This document shows, in pieces, positions 14,429 to 22,882 of a DNA stretch of 26,644 nucleotides (the first letter of the stretch is position 1; each line of letters opens with the position of its first letter). The position numbers and the translations under genes are program-made. Source of the stretch: Phycisphaerae bacterium (lineage in GTDB: Bacteria > Planctomycetota > Phycisphaerae > UBA1845). Location: assembly GCA_021604825.1 (NCBI GenBank), contig BQJS01000040.1:1-26644 (forward strand). The letters run 5' to 3'. The notes beneath the pieces were generated by a model that searched no databases, was not told the DNA's origin, and saw only the letters and a list, made by a program, of their open reading frames with translations.

Positions 14429-15916
14429 TCACGGCGTCTCGGTCAGTTCGAAATCGAGTTGGGACACTTCATTTTCGATGAGCGTCACCGATTGCGTCAG
14501 CGCTTCGTAACCATCTCGCGTGACTTCCACGATCGCCAAGCCTGCGGGCACATCGACAAGCTCGTATTCGCCATTGGCATCGGACTGGTCGATCGCACTT
14601 CCGCCAGCCGTGACTGTTGCACCCTCGATTGGATCGCCGCTGGCGGCATCGATGACCTGTCCAACTACGCTTCCCGTCTGCGAAACGCTGTACGGATTGA
14701 TGAGCAGCTTGACAAAGTCGACCGCATAACCGTCGCCCGCTCCCGTCGTCAGGTCGTCGATCTTGATTTCCAACCGCCCAGACGAAACTTCCGGCATGAA
14801 CTCGTCGGGAACATCGATGCTGATGAGCTGCCCAACCGGTCCGTCCTGATCCAACACATTGAGTCGCGACTCCATGAATCTGGCCCGCAGTCCATTGATC
14901 GTGATTTTGTAGTCGGCGCCCCAGCGAGGCGCTTGCATGTCGTCGATGAAGATTTGAATGATCGCGCCAGCCAGCGCCCGACTTTCCAGATCGTACTCGA
15001 GGGTGATCGGTCGTACGCTGTTTTCAGGTCGCGACGTGTCGCGCGAATAACCGTCGGCATCTTCCGCCGCCCGACCGTCATAGCTGGTTACGACCATGAT
15101 GCGATCGGTCCCGTCCGGATCACTCGGATCGAGCGCCCAGGGGAAGTCGTGCGGCGGGGTCACATTCCCAGAAAACGGGTCGAAGAATTCGTCGAACCCA
15201 TTGTTCAAATTGTCGATGTCGCCGACGCGGACCATGAACTCGGCTTCGGACGTGTCGTGCAGAACAACGTACTTGGCTGAATAGTCACCGTTTTCTGGCG
15301 TGATGACGGGATCAGCCGGCGGATCGTCAAGCGCGGTATCATCGCCCGGCGGCGGTCCGCCCCCACCGATGCCACCACCACCGAATCCACCACCTCCGCC
15401 CGGAGTCTCGCCGGGGTCAGGAATGTTAGTTTCACCATTGTCTGGATCGGCTGCAGGATCTGTTTCCGCGCCCACATCTGGATCGGTGAGATCGTCGTCA
15501 ACTTCGGAGCCATCCGAGTTGCCTATTGACCCGTCTCCGTCGTCAATCAAGGAATCGTCGGAGTCGGACGTGCTGTCGGTTATAGTGCCGTCGCTTTCGT
15601 CGCCGCCCGTTACATCGTCTGCCTGACTGCTTTCCGCCCGAATACCACAGTCGCCGCAATCCGTACCGATATCGCAGGAGCGCGAAAACGAATTGGGTCC
15701 GCCGTCATCGCAAATGCCGTCGTTCGCAAACTCGCAGGAATTGGTGCAGCTACCCAAGGTTTCAAACGCGCCGCCATTCTCGGCAACGTGGGGCGTGCCG
15801 CTTTGACAACCAATCATCAGCGTACCGAACAAAAAACCGGTGAGCATGCAGAAATGGCTTGGCCAGCGACAGGATCGCAGGCGGGTCACCCTTGAATACG
15901 TGAAATGCGTTTTCAT
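14429..15916 (-). CDS. Lipoprotein with Notch-like six-cysteine module and carboxypeptidase-regulatory-like domain
   Basis: The 495-residue product starts at the ATG at 15916 (minus strand AGGTGAGAGAG upstream) with a basic N-terminus, a hydrophobic stretch and a possible lipobox at Cys37 (MIGC). Residues 57-90 hold six cysteines with NDGICDDGGPNS and GTDCGDCG, a pattern close to eukaryotic LNR/Notch modules and found in planctomycete and myxobacterial surface proteins. Then come an Asp/Ser/Gly-rich acidic linker, a Gly/Pro stretch, about 200 residues of beta-rich sequence (DYSAKYVVLHDTSEAEFMV to AVDFVKLLINP) resembling a carbohydrate-binding or adhesin domain, and a C-terminal CarboxypepD_reg-like fold (GSVVGQVIDAASGDPIEGA, NGEYELVDVPAG). 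It is probably surface exposed. Partner or ligand unknown. Confidence 0.78.
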   Translation of the reverse strand: MKTHFTYSRVTRLRSCRWPSHFCMLTGFLFGTLMIGCQSGTPHVAENGGAFETLGSCTNSCEFANDGICDDGGPNSFSRSCDIGTDCGDCGIRAESSQADDVTGGDESDGTITDSTSDSDDSLIDDGDGSIGNSDGSEVDDDLTDPDVGAETDPAADPDNGETNIPDPGETPGGGGGFGGGGIGGGGPPPGDDTALDDPPADPVITPENGDYSAKYVVLHDTSEAEFMVRVGDIDNLNNGFDEFFDPFSGNVTPPHDFPWALDPSDPDGTDRIMVVTSYDGRAAEDADGYSRDTSRPENSVRPITLEYDLESRALAGAIIQIFIDDMQAPRWGADYKITINGLRARFMESRLNVLDQDGPVGQLISIDVPDEFMPEVSSGRLEIKIDDLTTGAGDGYAVDFVKLLINPYSVSQTGSVVGQVIDAASGDPIEGATVTAGGSAIDQSDANGEYELVDVPAGLAIVEVTRDGYEALTQSVTLIENEVSQLDFELTETP

Positions 15917-15920
15917 AAAT

Positions 15921-16000
15921 TCTCTCTCACCTGGCAACCCAGATCCTTCCGGGCTGCGCCTCCTCTTGGCCTAACGTCGCTACGACAATGGATCGCGCAG
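15921..16000 (-). promoter_or_regulatory. Structured 5' leader of the lipoprotein gene (candidate cis-regulatory RNA)
   Basis: On the minus strand, GCAGCCC (15951-15957) pairs with GGGTTGC (15934-15940), seven pairs including one G-U, around the loop GGAAGGATCT. It ends just upstream of the ribosome-binding region. A smaller hairpin, GTCG-TAG-CGAC, precedes it. Pieces such as GGCGCAGCC and GGGTTGCC recall parts of the c-di-GMP-I riboswitch core, but the full motif is not visible, so no class is assigned. The remainder of the gap to leuD (16001-16118) shows nothing supportable. Confidence 0.35.
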
Positions 16001-16118
16001 AAACCTGCAGCCAGCCGATCGCCGTACGATCAATGCTAGGCCGCGATGTTTACGCCAAACAAGAAGACGGCGACAAATTGGATTTGAATGGGGAACGTCC
16101 GAGAAATCGATTTAGCGC

Positions 16119-16712
16119 TTAGGCGGTGCTGCGGGCGCGCTCAAATGCGGCGATCTTTTCTTCGTGCGTCAAGGTGAGTCCGATAGGATCAAGGCCCGCA
16201 AGCAAGCAGTGCCGCTTATTGGCGTCCACATCAAACGGAATCGCCGTACCATCGGGTCGCGTGATCGATTGCGCTTCGAGGTCAACGGTGAGTTGAAATC
16301 CCTCATTTGCCCGCACCAATTTGAACAGTTCATTCACCTGGTTATCGGGCAAGACAATGGGAAGCATGCCGTTGTTGAAGCAGTTGTTAAAAAAGATGTC
16401 TGCAAAACTTGGGGCGATGATGCACTTGAAACCGTAATCGAGCAGCGACCACGGGGCGTGTTCGCGCGATGACCCGCAACCAAAATTCTCTTTGGACAAA
16501 AGGATGCTCGCGCCGGCGTAACGCGGCTGATTCATTTCGAACGACGGGTTGTCGCTGCCGTCATCTTTGAATCGCCAATCGTAGAACAGGTATTTGCCGT
16601 ACCCAGTTCGTTCGATGCGCTTGAGGAATTGCTTAGGGATAATCTGATCAGTATCGACGTTGAGCGCTTCGAGCGGGGCAACGATGCCAGTAATTTTCGT
16701 GAACGGTTCCAT
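16119..16712 (-). CDS. leuD: 3-isopropylmalate dehydratase small subunit
   Basis: The 197-residue small subunit of isopropylmalate isomerase (leucine synthesis) carries the swivelling aconitase domain. [15 protein letters not shown] (near residue 20), [20 protein letters not shown] (near 80; includes the substrate-binding GSSREH) and [17 protein letters not shown] are diagnostic. The ATG at 16712 has GAGAG seven bases upstream, preferable to the TTG two codons earlier. leuC ends 32 bases upstream on the same strand, so the two form an operon and a heterodimer. Length is typical for the bacterial LeuD of about 200 residues. Confidence 0.95.
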   Translation of the reverse strand: MEPFTKITGIVAPLEALNVDTDQIIPKQFLKRIERTGYGKYLFYDWRFKDDGSDNPSFEMNQPRYAGASILLSKENFGCGSSREHAPWSLLDYGFKCIIAPSFADIFFNNCFNNGMLPIVLPDNQVNELFKLVRANEGFQLTVDLEAQSITRPDGTAIPFDVDANKRHCLLAGLDPIGLTLTHEEKIAAFERARSTA

Positions 16713-16744
16713 GATCAAGCTCTCTTGCCAGGCGTCTTGCCCTA

Positions 16745-18160
16745 CTACTCGGAATGATAATCCCAGTTGCGCACGTCGGTAAAGTGTCCTTTGATCGCTG
16801 CGGCCATCGCCATCGCTGGGCTGACCAGATGCGTGCGACTGCCCTTGCCTTGTCGCCCTTCAAAGTTTCGGTTCGACGTTGAAGCACAGCGGTCGCCCGG
16901 CTCCAACACGTCGTCGTTCATTGCGAGGCACATCGAGCATCCCGCCTCCCGCCATTCGAAACCGGCGTCGATAAATACTTTATCAAGTCCTTCGGCTTCG
17001 GCTTGTTCTTTCACCTTCACGGAACCGGGCACGATCAGTGCTTGGTCGATGCCGCTATGCAATTTGTGACCTTTGACCACGTTGGCCGCACCACGCAAGT
17101 CTTCGATTCGCCCATTCGTACACGAGCCGAAAAAGATCTTGTTGGGTCGAATCTCCGAAATGGGCAGGCCTTCGTCGAGGTCCATATACTCCAACGCTTT
17201 GGCGGCTGCCAACCGAGTATTGGCCTCGGTAATCTCACTCAAGCGCGGCGTATGCCCGGAGATGCCCGTCACCATTCCCGGAGACGTGCCCCACGTGACC
17301 TGCGGTTCGATCTGCGACGCATCAAGCGTGACGGTTTCGTCATATAAACAACCGTCGTCAGATGCCAACCCGCGCCAAACCTTCGCAAGCTCTTCAAACG
17401 CATCGCCATCGGGCAAAAACTCCCGACCCTTCAAATACTCAACGGTGGTTTCATCCGGCGAAATCAAACCGGCCCGCGCACCGCCTTCGATGCTCATGTT
17501 GCAGACCGTCATTCGCCCTTCCATGCTCATGTTGCGAATGACCGAACCGGTGTATTCAATCACGTATCCCGTTCCGCCAGCCGTCCCAATCTTGCCGATG
17601 ATCGCGAGGATAACATCCTTCGCCTCAACGCCGACGGGCGGTGTGCCATCGACCTTGATCTGCATCGTCTTAGCCGTCTTCTGCCGAAGCGTCTGGGTGG
17701 CTAACACATGCTCGACCTCGCTCGTACCGATGCCGAACGCCAGCGCTCCAAACGCCCCGTGCGTGGATGTGTGCGAATCGCCACAAACGATGGTCATGCC
17801 CGGTTGGGTCAAACCGAGTTCGGGCCCAATGACATGCACGATGCCGTTGCGACGATTCTGCATGTCGAACAGCGTCACGCCAAACGCGTCGCAGTTTTCG
17901 GAAAGCACATCGACCTGCTTCTTAGACATCGGGTCGGCGATCGCCACCAACCGGCTCGTTGTCGGGATGTTGTGGTCCATCGTCGCGAAGGTCAGGTCGG
18001 GCCGTCGAACCCGCCGACCCGCCAACCGCAAACCCTCAAACGCTTGCGGCGACGTCACCTCATGCACGAAATGGCGATCGATATAGAGAATCGTCTCCGC
18101 AGTTCCTTCTGCATGAACCACGTGCGATTCCCAGATTTTCTCATAGATGTTCTTGGGCAT
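16745..18160 (-). CDS. leuC: 3-isopropylmalate dehydratase large subunit
   Basis: The 471-residue catalytic subunit holds the [4Fe-4S] cluster of isopropylmalate isomerase. It shows [24 protein letters not shown] N-terminal sequence, [40 protein letters not shown], and the cluster ligands in [12 protein letters not shown] and [12 protein letters not shown]. The start at 18160 ([13 protein letters not shown]) gives the normal length of about 470 and has AGGA just upstream. The frame stays open to 18622, but that part overlaps the formyltransferase gene in antisense and is not coding. It lies upstream of leuD and divergent from the formyltransferase gene, with a 181-base gap that shows no clear promoter or attenuator. 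Confidence 0.95.
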   Translation of the reverse strand: MPKNIYEKIWESHVVHAEGTAETILYIDRHFVHEVTSPQAFEGLRLAGRRVRRPDLTFATMDHNIPTTSRLVAIADPMSKKQVDVLSENCDAFGVTLFDMQNRRNGIVHVIGPELGLTQPGMTIVCGDSHTSTHGAFGALAFGIGTSEVEHVLATQTLRQKTAKTMQIKVDGTPPVGVEAKDVILAIIGKIGTAGGTGYVIEYTGSVIRNMSMEGRMTVCNMSIEGGARAGLISPDETTVEYLKGREFLPDGDAFEELAKVWRGLASDDGCLYDETVTLDASQIEPQVTWGTSPGMVTGISGHTPRLSEITEANTRLAAAKALEYMDLDEGLPISEIRPNKIFFGSCTNGRIEDLRGAANVVKGHKLHSGIDQALIVPGSVKVKEQAEAEGLDKVFIDAGFEWREAGCSMCLAMNDDVLEPGDRCASTSNRNFEGRQGKGSRTHLVSPAMAMAAAIKGHFTDVRNWDYHSE

Positions 18161-18341
18161 GAGTCCTGCCACCTTATCAATTCTTCCAAACGACGCGGAC
18201 GGCTGCCATTGACAACAACAGCCATCCAAATCCCCAACGAACACTTTAGTCTTGCCCTTCGATGATTCAAGGGCCCGGCTTGACCGTGGCGAACGCAGCT
18301 TAAAGTTCGATTCACGACCCAGAATATGTAGAATGGTATGC

Positions 18342-19343
18342 ATGAAAGCAGCGCTTATTGGCAGCGTCAGTTCGAGTTGGCACACGTTACGCGGTTTGGT
18401 TCGCGGCGGTGTCGAGGTGACCGGTGTGCTTGGGCTGGACGAATCGCATGAACAGCGGGTCAGCGATTTCAGGTCGATGCGGGCTTTGGCGGGCGAACAC
18501 GGTATTCCGTATTGCCCGTTCGACAAGATCGCCGAACCGAAAGCGATTGAGTTTCTTCGAGCGCATCCAGCCGACCTGCTATTCGTCGTTGGGCTTTCGC
18601 AAATCGCACCGGCTGAGGTCATTGAGACAGCCAGTGCCGGCGCGGTTGGTTTTCATCCGACACCTTTACCACGCGGCCGAGGACGGGCACCGGTGGTTTG
18701 GACAATCCTGCTTCAAGAACAAGCCGCCGCAAATTTTTTCTACCTGACCGACCAAGCCGACGCCGGTGACATCATCATGCAGCATCCGGTGGAAGTGAAA
18801 ACGACTGACTACGCCCAGGACCTGATCGACCGTACGAACGAGGCGCTGGAAAAGATGGTTCTCGAGTTGGCACCGGCAATTCAAGACGGAACACTGCCGC
18901 GCACGCCGCAAGATCATTCGCGGGCTACTTGGTATGGCAAGCGCGGACCCGATGATGGTCGCATCGACTGGTCGCAATCGGCAGAGCAAATCCATCGACT
19001 CATCCGAGCGGCATCTCGACCATACCCCGGAGCCTTCACGCACGACGGCCGCGAACGTCGAATCGTGTGGCGGGCAGAATTGCATACGGACGACGACTAT
19101 CGAGGCACCGTTGGACAAGTGCAACGGATCGATCAAAAGCGCGGTGTACTGGTGCAGTGCGGCGACGGTCTGCTATGGTTGACCGAAATCGAGAGCGAAG
19201 GCGGCGAACCCGTTGCCCCTGCGACATTTCGCGTTGGATCGAAACTGGGCATGCAGCCCCATCGAGTCATTTCATCGCTTGAAGCCCGCGTAGCCGCCTT
19301 GGAAGCGCAACTGAACGATACCGCCGAACGGAGAACATCATGA
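18342..19343 (+). CDS. Formyltransferase-family protein (Fmt/ArnA-like fold; probably sugar or small-molecule N-formyltransferase)
   Basis: The 333-residue protein uses the ATG at 18342 ([16 protein letters not shown]). The catalytic region reads [19 protein letters not shown]: the His (H105) of the formyltransferase triad and Asp143 in ADAGDII are present, but the Asn two residues before the His is Gly103, unlike the NxHxSLLP of classical Fmt. The C-terminal part ([34 protein letters not shown]) matches the Fmt C-terminal domain shared with ArnA, and a short heptad segment ([14 protein letters not shown]) closes the protein. It overlaps the PIG-L deacetylase gene by four bases (ATGA). I favour a role in N-formylation of an amino sugar rather than initiator tRNA; this is inference. 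Confidence 0.78.
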   Translation: MKAALIGSVSSSWHTLRGLVRGGVEVTGVLGLDESHEQRVSDFRSMRALAGEHGIPYCPFDKIAEPKAIEFLRAHPADLLFVVGLSQIAPAEVIETASAGAVGFHPTPLPRGRGRAPVVWTILLQEQAAANFFYLTDQADAGDIIMQHPVEVKTTDYAQDLIDRTNEALEKMVLELAPAIQDGTLPRTPQDHSRATWYGKRGPDDGRIDWSQSAEQIHRLIRAASRPYPGAFTHDGRERRIVWRAELHTDDDYRGTVGQVQRIDQKRGVLVQCGDGLLWLTEIESEGGEPVAPATFRVGSKLGMQPHRVISSLEARVAALEAQLNDTAERRTS

Positions 19344-20011
19344 CGGTTCTGGTCATCGCACCCCATCCCGATGATGAAGTGCTCGGATGCGGTGGCGTGA
19401 TACGTCGATTCGCCAACGAAGGTCACGATGTGCATGTGGCCATCGTCACCCGTGGGTGGGCACCGCTCTTTCCCGAAGACCAGGTCGCGCAAGTCCGCGC
19501 CGAAGCCGAAGCAGCTTCAAAAATCCTCGGCGTTCACGAGCTTCACTTCATGGATCTGCCGGTCACGGAACTCGCCCACCTGCCCGAACACGAACTCAAC
19601 GGCGCGATGGGCCGACTGATCGATCAAACGCAACCGAATTGGGTGTTCCTGCCGTATCGAAGCGACCTGCACGAAGACCACAAGCAGATCTTCGACGCCG
19701 CCCAGGTGGCACTCCGCCCGCTACCAAATCGGTTGAATGTCGAACGAATCATGTGCTACGAAACCCTAAGCGAAACCCACTGGCACGCCCCCCAAGCCGA
19801 ACCAGCCTTCACGCCACACACCTACATCGACATCACCAGCACACTAAAGAGCAAAATCGAAGCGATGCAAGCCTACAAATCGCAACTACGCGACGCCCCC
19901 AACGCCCGCTCAATAGAATCGATCGAATCGCTGGCCAAGTTCCGAGGCATGACAGTACACCGGATGGCGGCTGAGGCGTTTGTGTCGATTCGGGAAGTGC
20001 TTGGAGAGTAG
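19340..20011 (+). CDS. PIG-L (LmbE) family de-N-acetylase
   Basis: The 223-residue protein has the zinc-binding PHPDDE motif at residues 8-13 and the second motif HEDH at 111-114, both complete, so it is predicted to be an active metal-dependent deacetylase. Known relatives remove acetyl groups from GlcNAc-linked lipids or from the precursors of mycothiol and bacillithiol. The ATG lies inside the stop of the formyltransferase gene (ATGA), a close coupling that suggests a shared pathway in which deacetylation exposes the amine that is then formylated. No glycosyltransferase or thiol-biosynthesis gene is nearby to fix the substrate. Confidence 0.88.
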   Translation: MTVLVIAPHPDDEVLGCGGVIRRFANEGHDVHVAIVTRGWAPLFPEDQVAQVRAEAEAASKILGVHELHFMDLPVTELAHLPEHELNGAMGRLIDQTQPNWVFLPYRSDLHEDHKQIFDAAQVALRPLPNRLNVERIMCYETLSETHWHAPQAEPAFTPHTYIDITSTLKSKIEAMQAYKSQLRDAPNARSIESIESLAKFRGMTVHRMAAEAFVSIREVLGE

Positions 20012-20051
20012 ATTCGACGCGTCTAAATATCCGTGCTTTCGGACGCGATTC

Positions 20052-20891
20052 ATGCATTGGCACAAGGATACAATCTTGTTCTGTCGGCAATGTCATTATG
20101 ACTTGAGCGGACAAGAATTGCCGCGCTGTCCCGAATGCGGGGCGGCGTTCGCATTCGATGATCCGAAAAGCTTCTTGGACGCGCCGCACGGCAGATTCAG
20201 ACGGGTTACATTGGGGATTTGGCGGCGGATGCCGCTTCTTGTCATTACGGCATTGCTCTTCACAGTATATGGAATTGCCTATTCTGAGTTGCCCCGCCTC
20301 TCAAGCGTCACTTACCCCGAACGCATCGCTAACGCGAGCATGCGAAAAATAATGACGGCTTGGCATATACAAATAATGGCCAATCCGAACGAACCAAAAT
20401 TCGATCGCGACGCAGCCGAGTCACGATTGCAAAACCTTTATAGCCCATATTCGGAATCTGGCATGGCCAATTCACAAGCCGTGTGCGCATATGTCCTCAG
20501 GTGGTCGCCGCTATTCGTCATTCCGACCGTCATCTACCTGCTCGTGGTAGCATTTCTCGTGGGCAAATCTGCAAAGCGTAGATCCTTTGTTATCATTCTG
20601 ATTCTCTTGCTCGGAATGATCCCTTGCGTATTTTCAAATTTGATTCTAAACCTCGCGTTTCCGGGCACCAATGCTTTTATGCGCGATTTTGCATTTGTTC
20701 CAGGGGTCGACATAACTCCTGCAAATCCCAATTCCGCCGATACGATAGCGATGTACAGCGTCCGTGACTTTACGCCCTACGGTAGAATCGGAATTGCATT
20801 CGGTGATCGCCATGTTCGGTGGTTGCCATACGAACGAGCCGAACCACTGTTCAAAGCCCAGGGGATTCCGTTTCCCAAGCCAACCGAATAG
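20052..20891 (+). CDS. Zinc-ribbon membrane protein of planctomycete type, function unknown
   Basis: The 279-residue protein starts at MHWHKDTILF; the frame is open from 19980 but overlaps the previous gene. It begins with a zinc ribbon, CRQCHYDLSG then CPECG, very common in planctomycete membrane proteins. A hydrophobic helix follows (LLVITALLFTVYGIAY), a soluble stretch, two more helices (FVIPTVIYLLVVAFLVG and FVIILILLLGMIPCVFSNLIL), and a C-terminal part ending GIAFGDRHVRWLPYERAEPLFK. That last segment recalls the 'F.DGHV..L' ending of planctomycete pseudopilin-like (DUF1559) proteins. No enzyme motif is visible. It follows the PIG-L gene by 40 bases and could be cotranscribed. Confidence 0.7.
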   Translation: MHWHKDTILFCRQCHYDLSGQELPRCPECGAAFAFDDPKSFLDAPHGRFRRVTLGIWRRMPLLVITALLFTVYGIAYSELPRLSSVTYPERIANASMRKIMTAWHIQIMANPNEPKFDRDAAESRLQNLYSPYSESGMANSQAVCAYVLRWSPLFVIPTVIYLLVVAFLVGKSAKRRSFVIILILLLGMIPCVFSNLILNLAFPGTNAFMRDFAFVPGVDITPANPNSADTIAMYSVRDFTPYGRIGIAFGDRHVRWLPYERAEPLFKAQGIPFPKPTE

Positions 20892-20894
20892 TCT

Positions 20895-20967
20895 CGTAGG
20901 TTGGGTCATCGACCCGACAGGCTCGTGGCTTGCAGAACGACTGGTGGGTCGATTACCCGACTATACG
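20895..20967. repeat. REP-type inverted hairpin pair, family 3 (GGGTC-ATC-GACCC)
   Basis: The left arm starts CGTAGGTT and folds as GGGTC-ATC-GACCC (20903-20915). The right arm, around 20944-20967, is a degraded inverted copy (GGGTCGATTACCC, tail GACTATACG). The GTAG head is at 20896-20899. It fills the 82-base gap between two convergent genes and could act as a bidirectional 3'-end hairpin. Confidence 0.7.
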
Positions 20968-20973
20968 ACTCCA

Positions 20974-22104
20974 TCAATTTTGCGAAACCAGATACGCGAA
21001 CCCACCTACGACTGCCAACCCTGTCATGATCGCGAATGCAATCTTGACCCAGCTGTACGGCCGATCGCCTTGCACTTCGGCGGTGGTGGCGTTGACTACT
21101 ACTTGGTAGACCTTTTCGGCGTAGCGGTAGCCCATCATCCAGATCGGTAGGAGCAGGTGCTTGTAGGTGATGGCGTTGTATTGCGTGTCGATGTTGTGGA
21201 TGCGTTGGGTGTCGCCGCCGATGTGGGAGCGGACGTCGGCTTCGATCGCTTCGTCAAAGCGCAGCTTGGCGATTCCGAAACCGGCTTCCAGTTCGATGTC
21301 GTACGTACGGGCGAGGAAACCCGCGAGCATCTCCTGATTGAAGGGCTTGCAATCGCGGAGTGGCCAGGGTTGTAGGGCGTCGAGTCGTTTGACCGGTACG
21401 CCTTGGGCGGCGACAATTAACTCATCGTCGAAGAAGCGTTGAAACGTCCCCGATGCCGGTGACCAGCGGGTCTTGCGAACACGGCGTTTATTCTTGCCCG
21501 AACCGGTCGTGACGTAGTAGTAATCGCCCCGCTGACCGTCGTAGTGCGTGGTGGTCATCGTGTCGAACGTCCAATACGGCGTGTACAAGCCCGAAAACTT
21601 TCCCTCGACGCCTACCTTCTTGAACCGATTCGGGGCGAACCAGCGCGACTTAACCCAGCCGGCCAGCGCTTCGTGGGCTTTCTTGCGATCAACGCGAAAC
21701 GCCATCACGCCATCAACCGGCACGCGGTCTTCGGCATCATGCACATCTTCCAATTGAAGCGGCACACCGCAATAGGCACACTCGCTGCTCGTCAGCGTAC
21801 CTTGGAATTGCACTTTGGATCCACACGACGAACAAGGCACCTCGCGCAGCCCGCTCGTCTGGTCGGACTTCTCTCCCCGCCACGTCGCGATTTGCGCTAA
21901 CGCAGCTTGATAGTCCTGTTCTTCGACGAATTTCTCAGGATCGAATTCGAGTTGTTTAACGAATCCGCAATACGGACATTTCAAGCTCTGCACACCGATG
22001 CTGAATTCAAGATCGGCACCGCAGCCTTCGCACGGAAACACGTGCGCGGATTTTTCCTCTGCCGCTTCGGGCTCCGTCATTGAGTCGTACTCGTTGTCTT
22101 GCAT
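20974..22104 (-). CDS. Double zinc-ribbon, tail-anchored membrane protein (YdjG-like)
   Basis: The 376-residue protein has two four-cysteine ribbons, PCEGCGADLEF...CPYCG (residues 24-47) and PCSSCGSKVQF...CAYCG (89-113), then a beta-rich region with GLYTPYWTFDTMTTTHYDGQRG, a basic loop (SGKNKRRVRKTRW), YRYAEKVYQVVVNATTAEVQGDRPYSW and one C-terminal membrane helix (KIAFAIMTGLAVVGGFAYLV). Such TFIIB-type zinc-ribbon proteins are often mislabelled as replication or helicase proteins because of the ribbon. Order and neighbours (SPFH protein and another zinc-ribbon protein upstream on the same strand) resemble Bacillus ydjGHI, which acts with PspA in membrane stress. No PspA gene is visible here. 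Confidence 0.75.
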   Translation of the reverse strand: MQDNEYDSMTEPEAAEEKSAHVFPCEGCGADLEFSIGVQSLKCPYCGFVKQLEFDPEKFVEEQDYQAALAQIATWRGEKSDQTSGLREVPCSSCGSKVQFQGTLTSSECAYCGVPLQLEDVHDAEDRVPVDGVMAFRVDRKKAHEALAGWVKSRWFAPNRFKKVGVEGKFSGLYTPYWTFDTMTTTHYDGQRGDYYYVTTGSGKNKRRVRKTRWSPASGTFQRFFDDELIVAAQGVPVKRLDALQPWPLRDCKPFNQEMLAGFLARTYDIELEAGFGIAKLRFDEAIEADVRSHIGGDTQRIHNIDTQYNAITYKHLLLPIWMMGYRYAEKVYQVVVNATTAEVQGDRPYSWVKIAFAIMTGLAVVGGFAYLVSQN

Positions 22105-22157
22105 GGACTCGATGGCTTGGGGCCCTCTCAGTGTCTCGCGCTTGCTTGGGCTCGCAC

Positions 22158-22829
22158 TTACTTGATTAGCTTGTAGAGAAACACAAGCGTGTTGACGACC
22201 GGTGAAAAATCAATGTCGTGTTTGGTTGTGTAGTTGCCGCTGCTCATCGGCGAGTTGGAGACGTGGTGGCTGGGCTTGACGATTCGCTTCCTGTCCTCGC
22301 GTTCTTTTCGCTTCTGCTCGTGGATCTTCCCACCGGCTTTCGTCCATTTCATGAGCAGATGCAGTTCGCGCCCGTCAAGCCAAACGCCATGATTTCGACA
22401 TTCGTCCACGATCACCCCCGACCGCGATCCGTAGGCTTTGCGATTCATCATTTTTTTGCAATCGGGGCACTTGATGTATGTGATCTGACGATCTGCTTCG
22501 ACACCTTCCTCTTCGATCAGGGCGGCTAATCGCGGGTAGTCCACGTTGTAAACGTGCGTCACCGACTCTTCGATGATGGCCTCCAACTCGCCTGGATCGA
22601 AAAAGATGCCGTGACACTTAAGACATCGATCAATGCCGAAACCGTCGGCTACGTCCAATTGCACGATATGAAGCGGCTCATCGCAGTGTGGACATTCGCG
22701 CGACCCTGATTCTCGATCACCGCCGTCGCGCTGCGAAACGGCGCGAAGATCGACGTCGTTTAGCGTATTGCAAAAAGTGCAACGATTGGATTTGGGTGGC
22801 AACGGTGCGCCGCAATTTGTGCAGTTCAT
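22158..22829 (-). CDS. Zinc-ribbon protein with TFIIB-like zinc-finger repeats
   Basis: The 223-residue protein holds three metal-binding units: CTNCGAPLPPKSNRCTFC (residues 3-20), ECPHCDEPL with RCLKCHGIFFDPGELE, and KCPDCKKMMNRK with ECRNHGVWLDGRELHLL. The second and third fit the paired zf-TFIIB pattern (CPxC...CxxCxGxWxDxxEL). The C-terminus is basic, then moderately hydrophobic (VVNTLVFLYKLIK). It lies between the SPFH gene and the YdjG-like gene, with 53-base gaps on both sides, so a three-gene operon is likely. Function unknown; an adaptor role at the membrane is an inference from the neighbours. Confidence 0.78.
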   Translation of the reverse strand: MNCTNCGAPLPPKSNRCTFCNTLNDVDLRAVSQRDGGDRESGSRECPHCDEPLHIVQLDVADGFGIDRCLKCHGIFFDPGELEAIIEESVTHVYNVDYPRLAALIEEEGVEADRQITYIKCPDCKKMMNRKAYGSRSGVIVDECRNHGVWLDGRELHLLMKWTKAGGKIHEQKRKEREDRKRIVKPSHHVSNSPMSSGNYTTKHDIDFSPVVNTLVFLYKLIK

Positions 22830-22882
22830 GGCAGGACCTGAATCAAAATGCGTTCAATCGATTCCTACGTTGCAAACAACTC

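Noticed and set aside
14459..15280. A 273-codon plus-strand frame opposite the lipoprotein gene
   Set aside because: It is rich in Arg, Asp and Val with no domain; the minus-strand protein has clear signal, LNR and regulatory-like domains.
15340..15410. Gly/Pro-rich stretch as a tandem DNA repeat
   Set aside because: It reflects low-complexity protein sequence (glycine codons in a linker) without a regular unit length.
17073..18086. A 337-codon plus-strand open frame opposite leuC
   Set aside because: It is Ser/Pro/Thr-rich with no recognisable fold; leuC on the other strand has all its cluster ligands.
18161..18622. 154-codon N-terminal extension of the leuC frame
   Set aside because: It overlaps the formyltransferase gene in antisense, is not LeuC-like, and the start at 18160 gives the normal length.
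19340..20011. Bacillithiol deacetylase BshB1
   Set aside because: The PIG-L motifs are shared by many deacetylases, and no bshA or bshC gene is nearby; the formyltransferase overlap points elsewhere.
20974..22104. Helicase or replication factor annotation for the double zinc-ribbon protein
   Set aside because: Only the ribbons recall such proteins; there are no helicase motifs, and it ends in a membrane helix.
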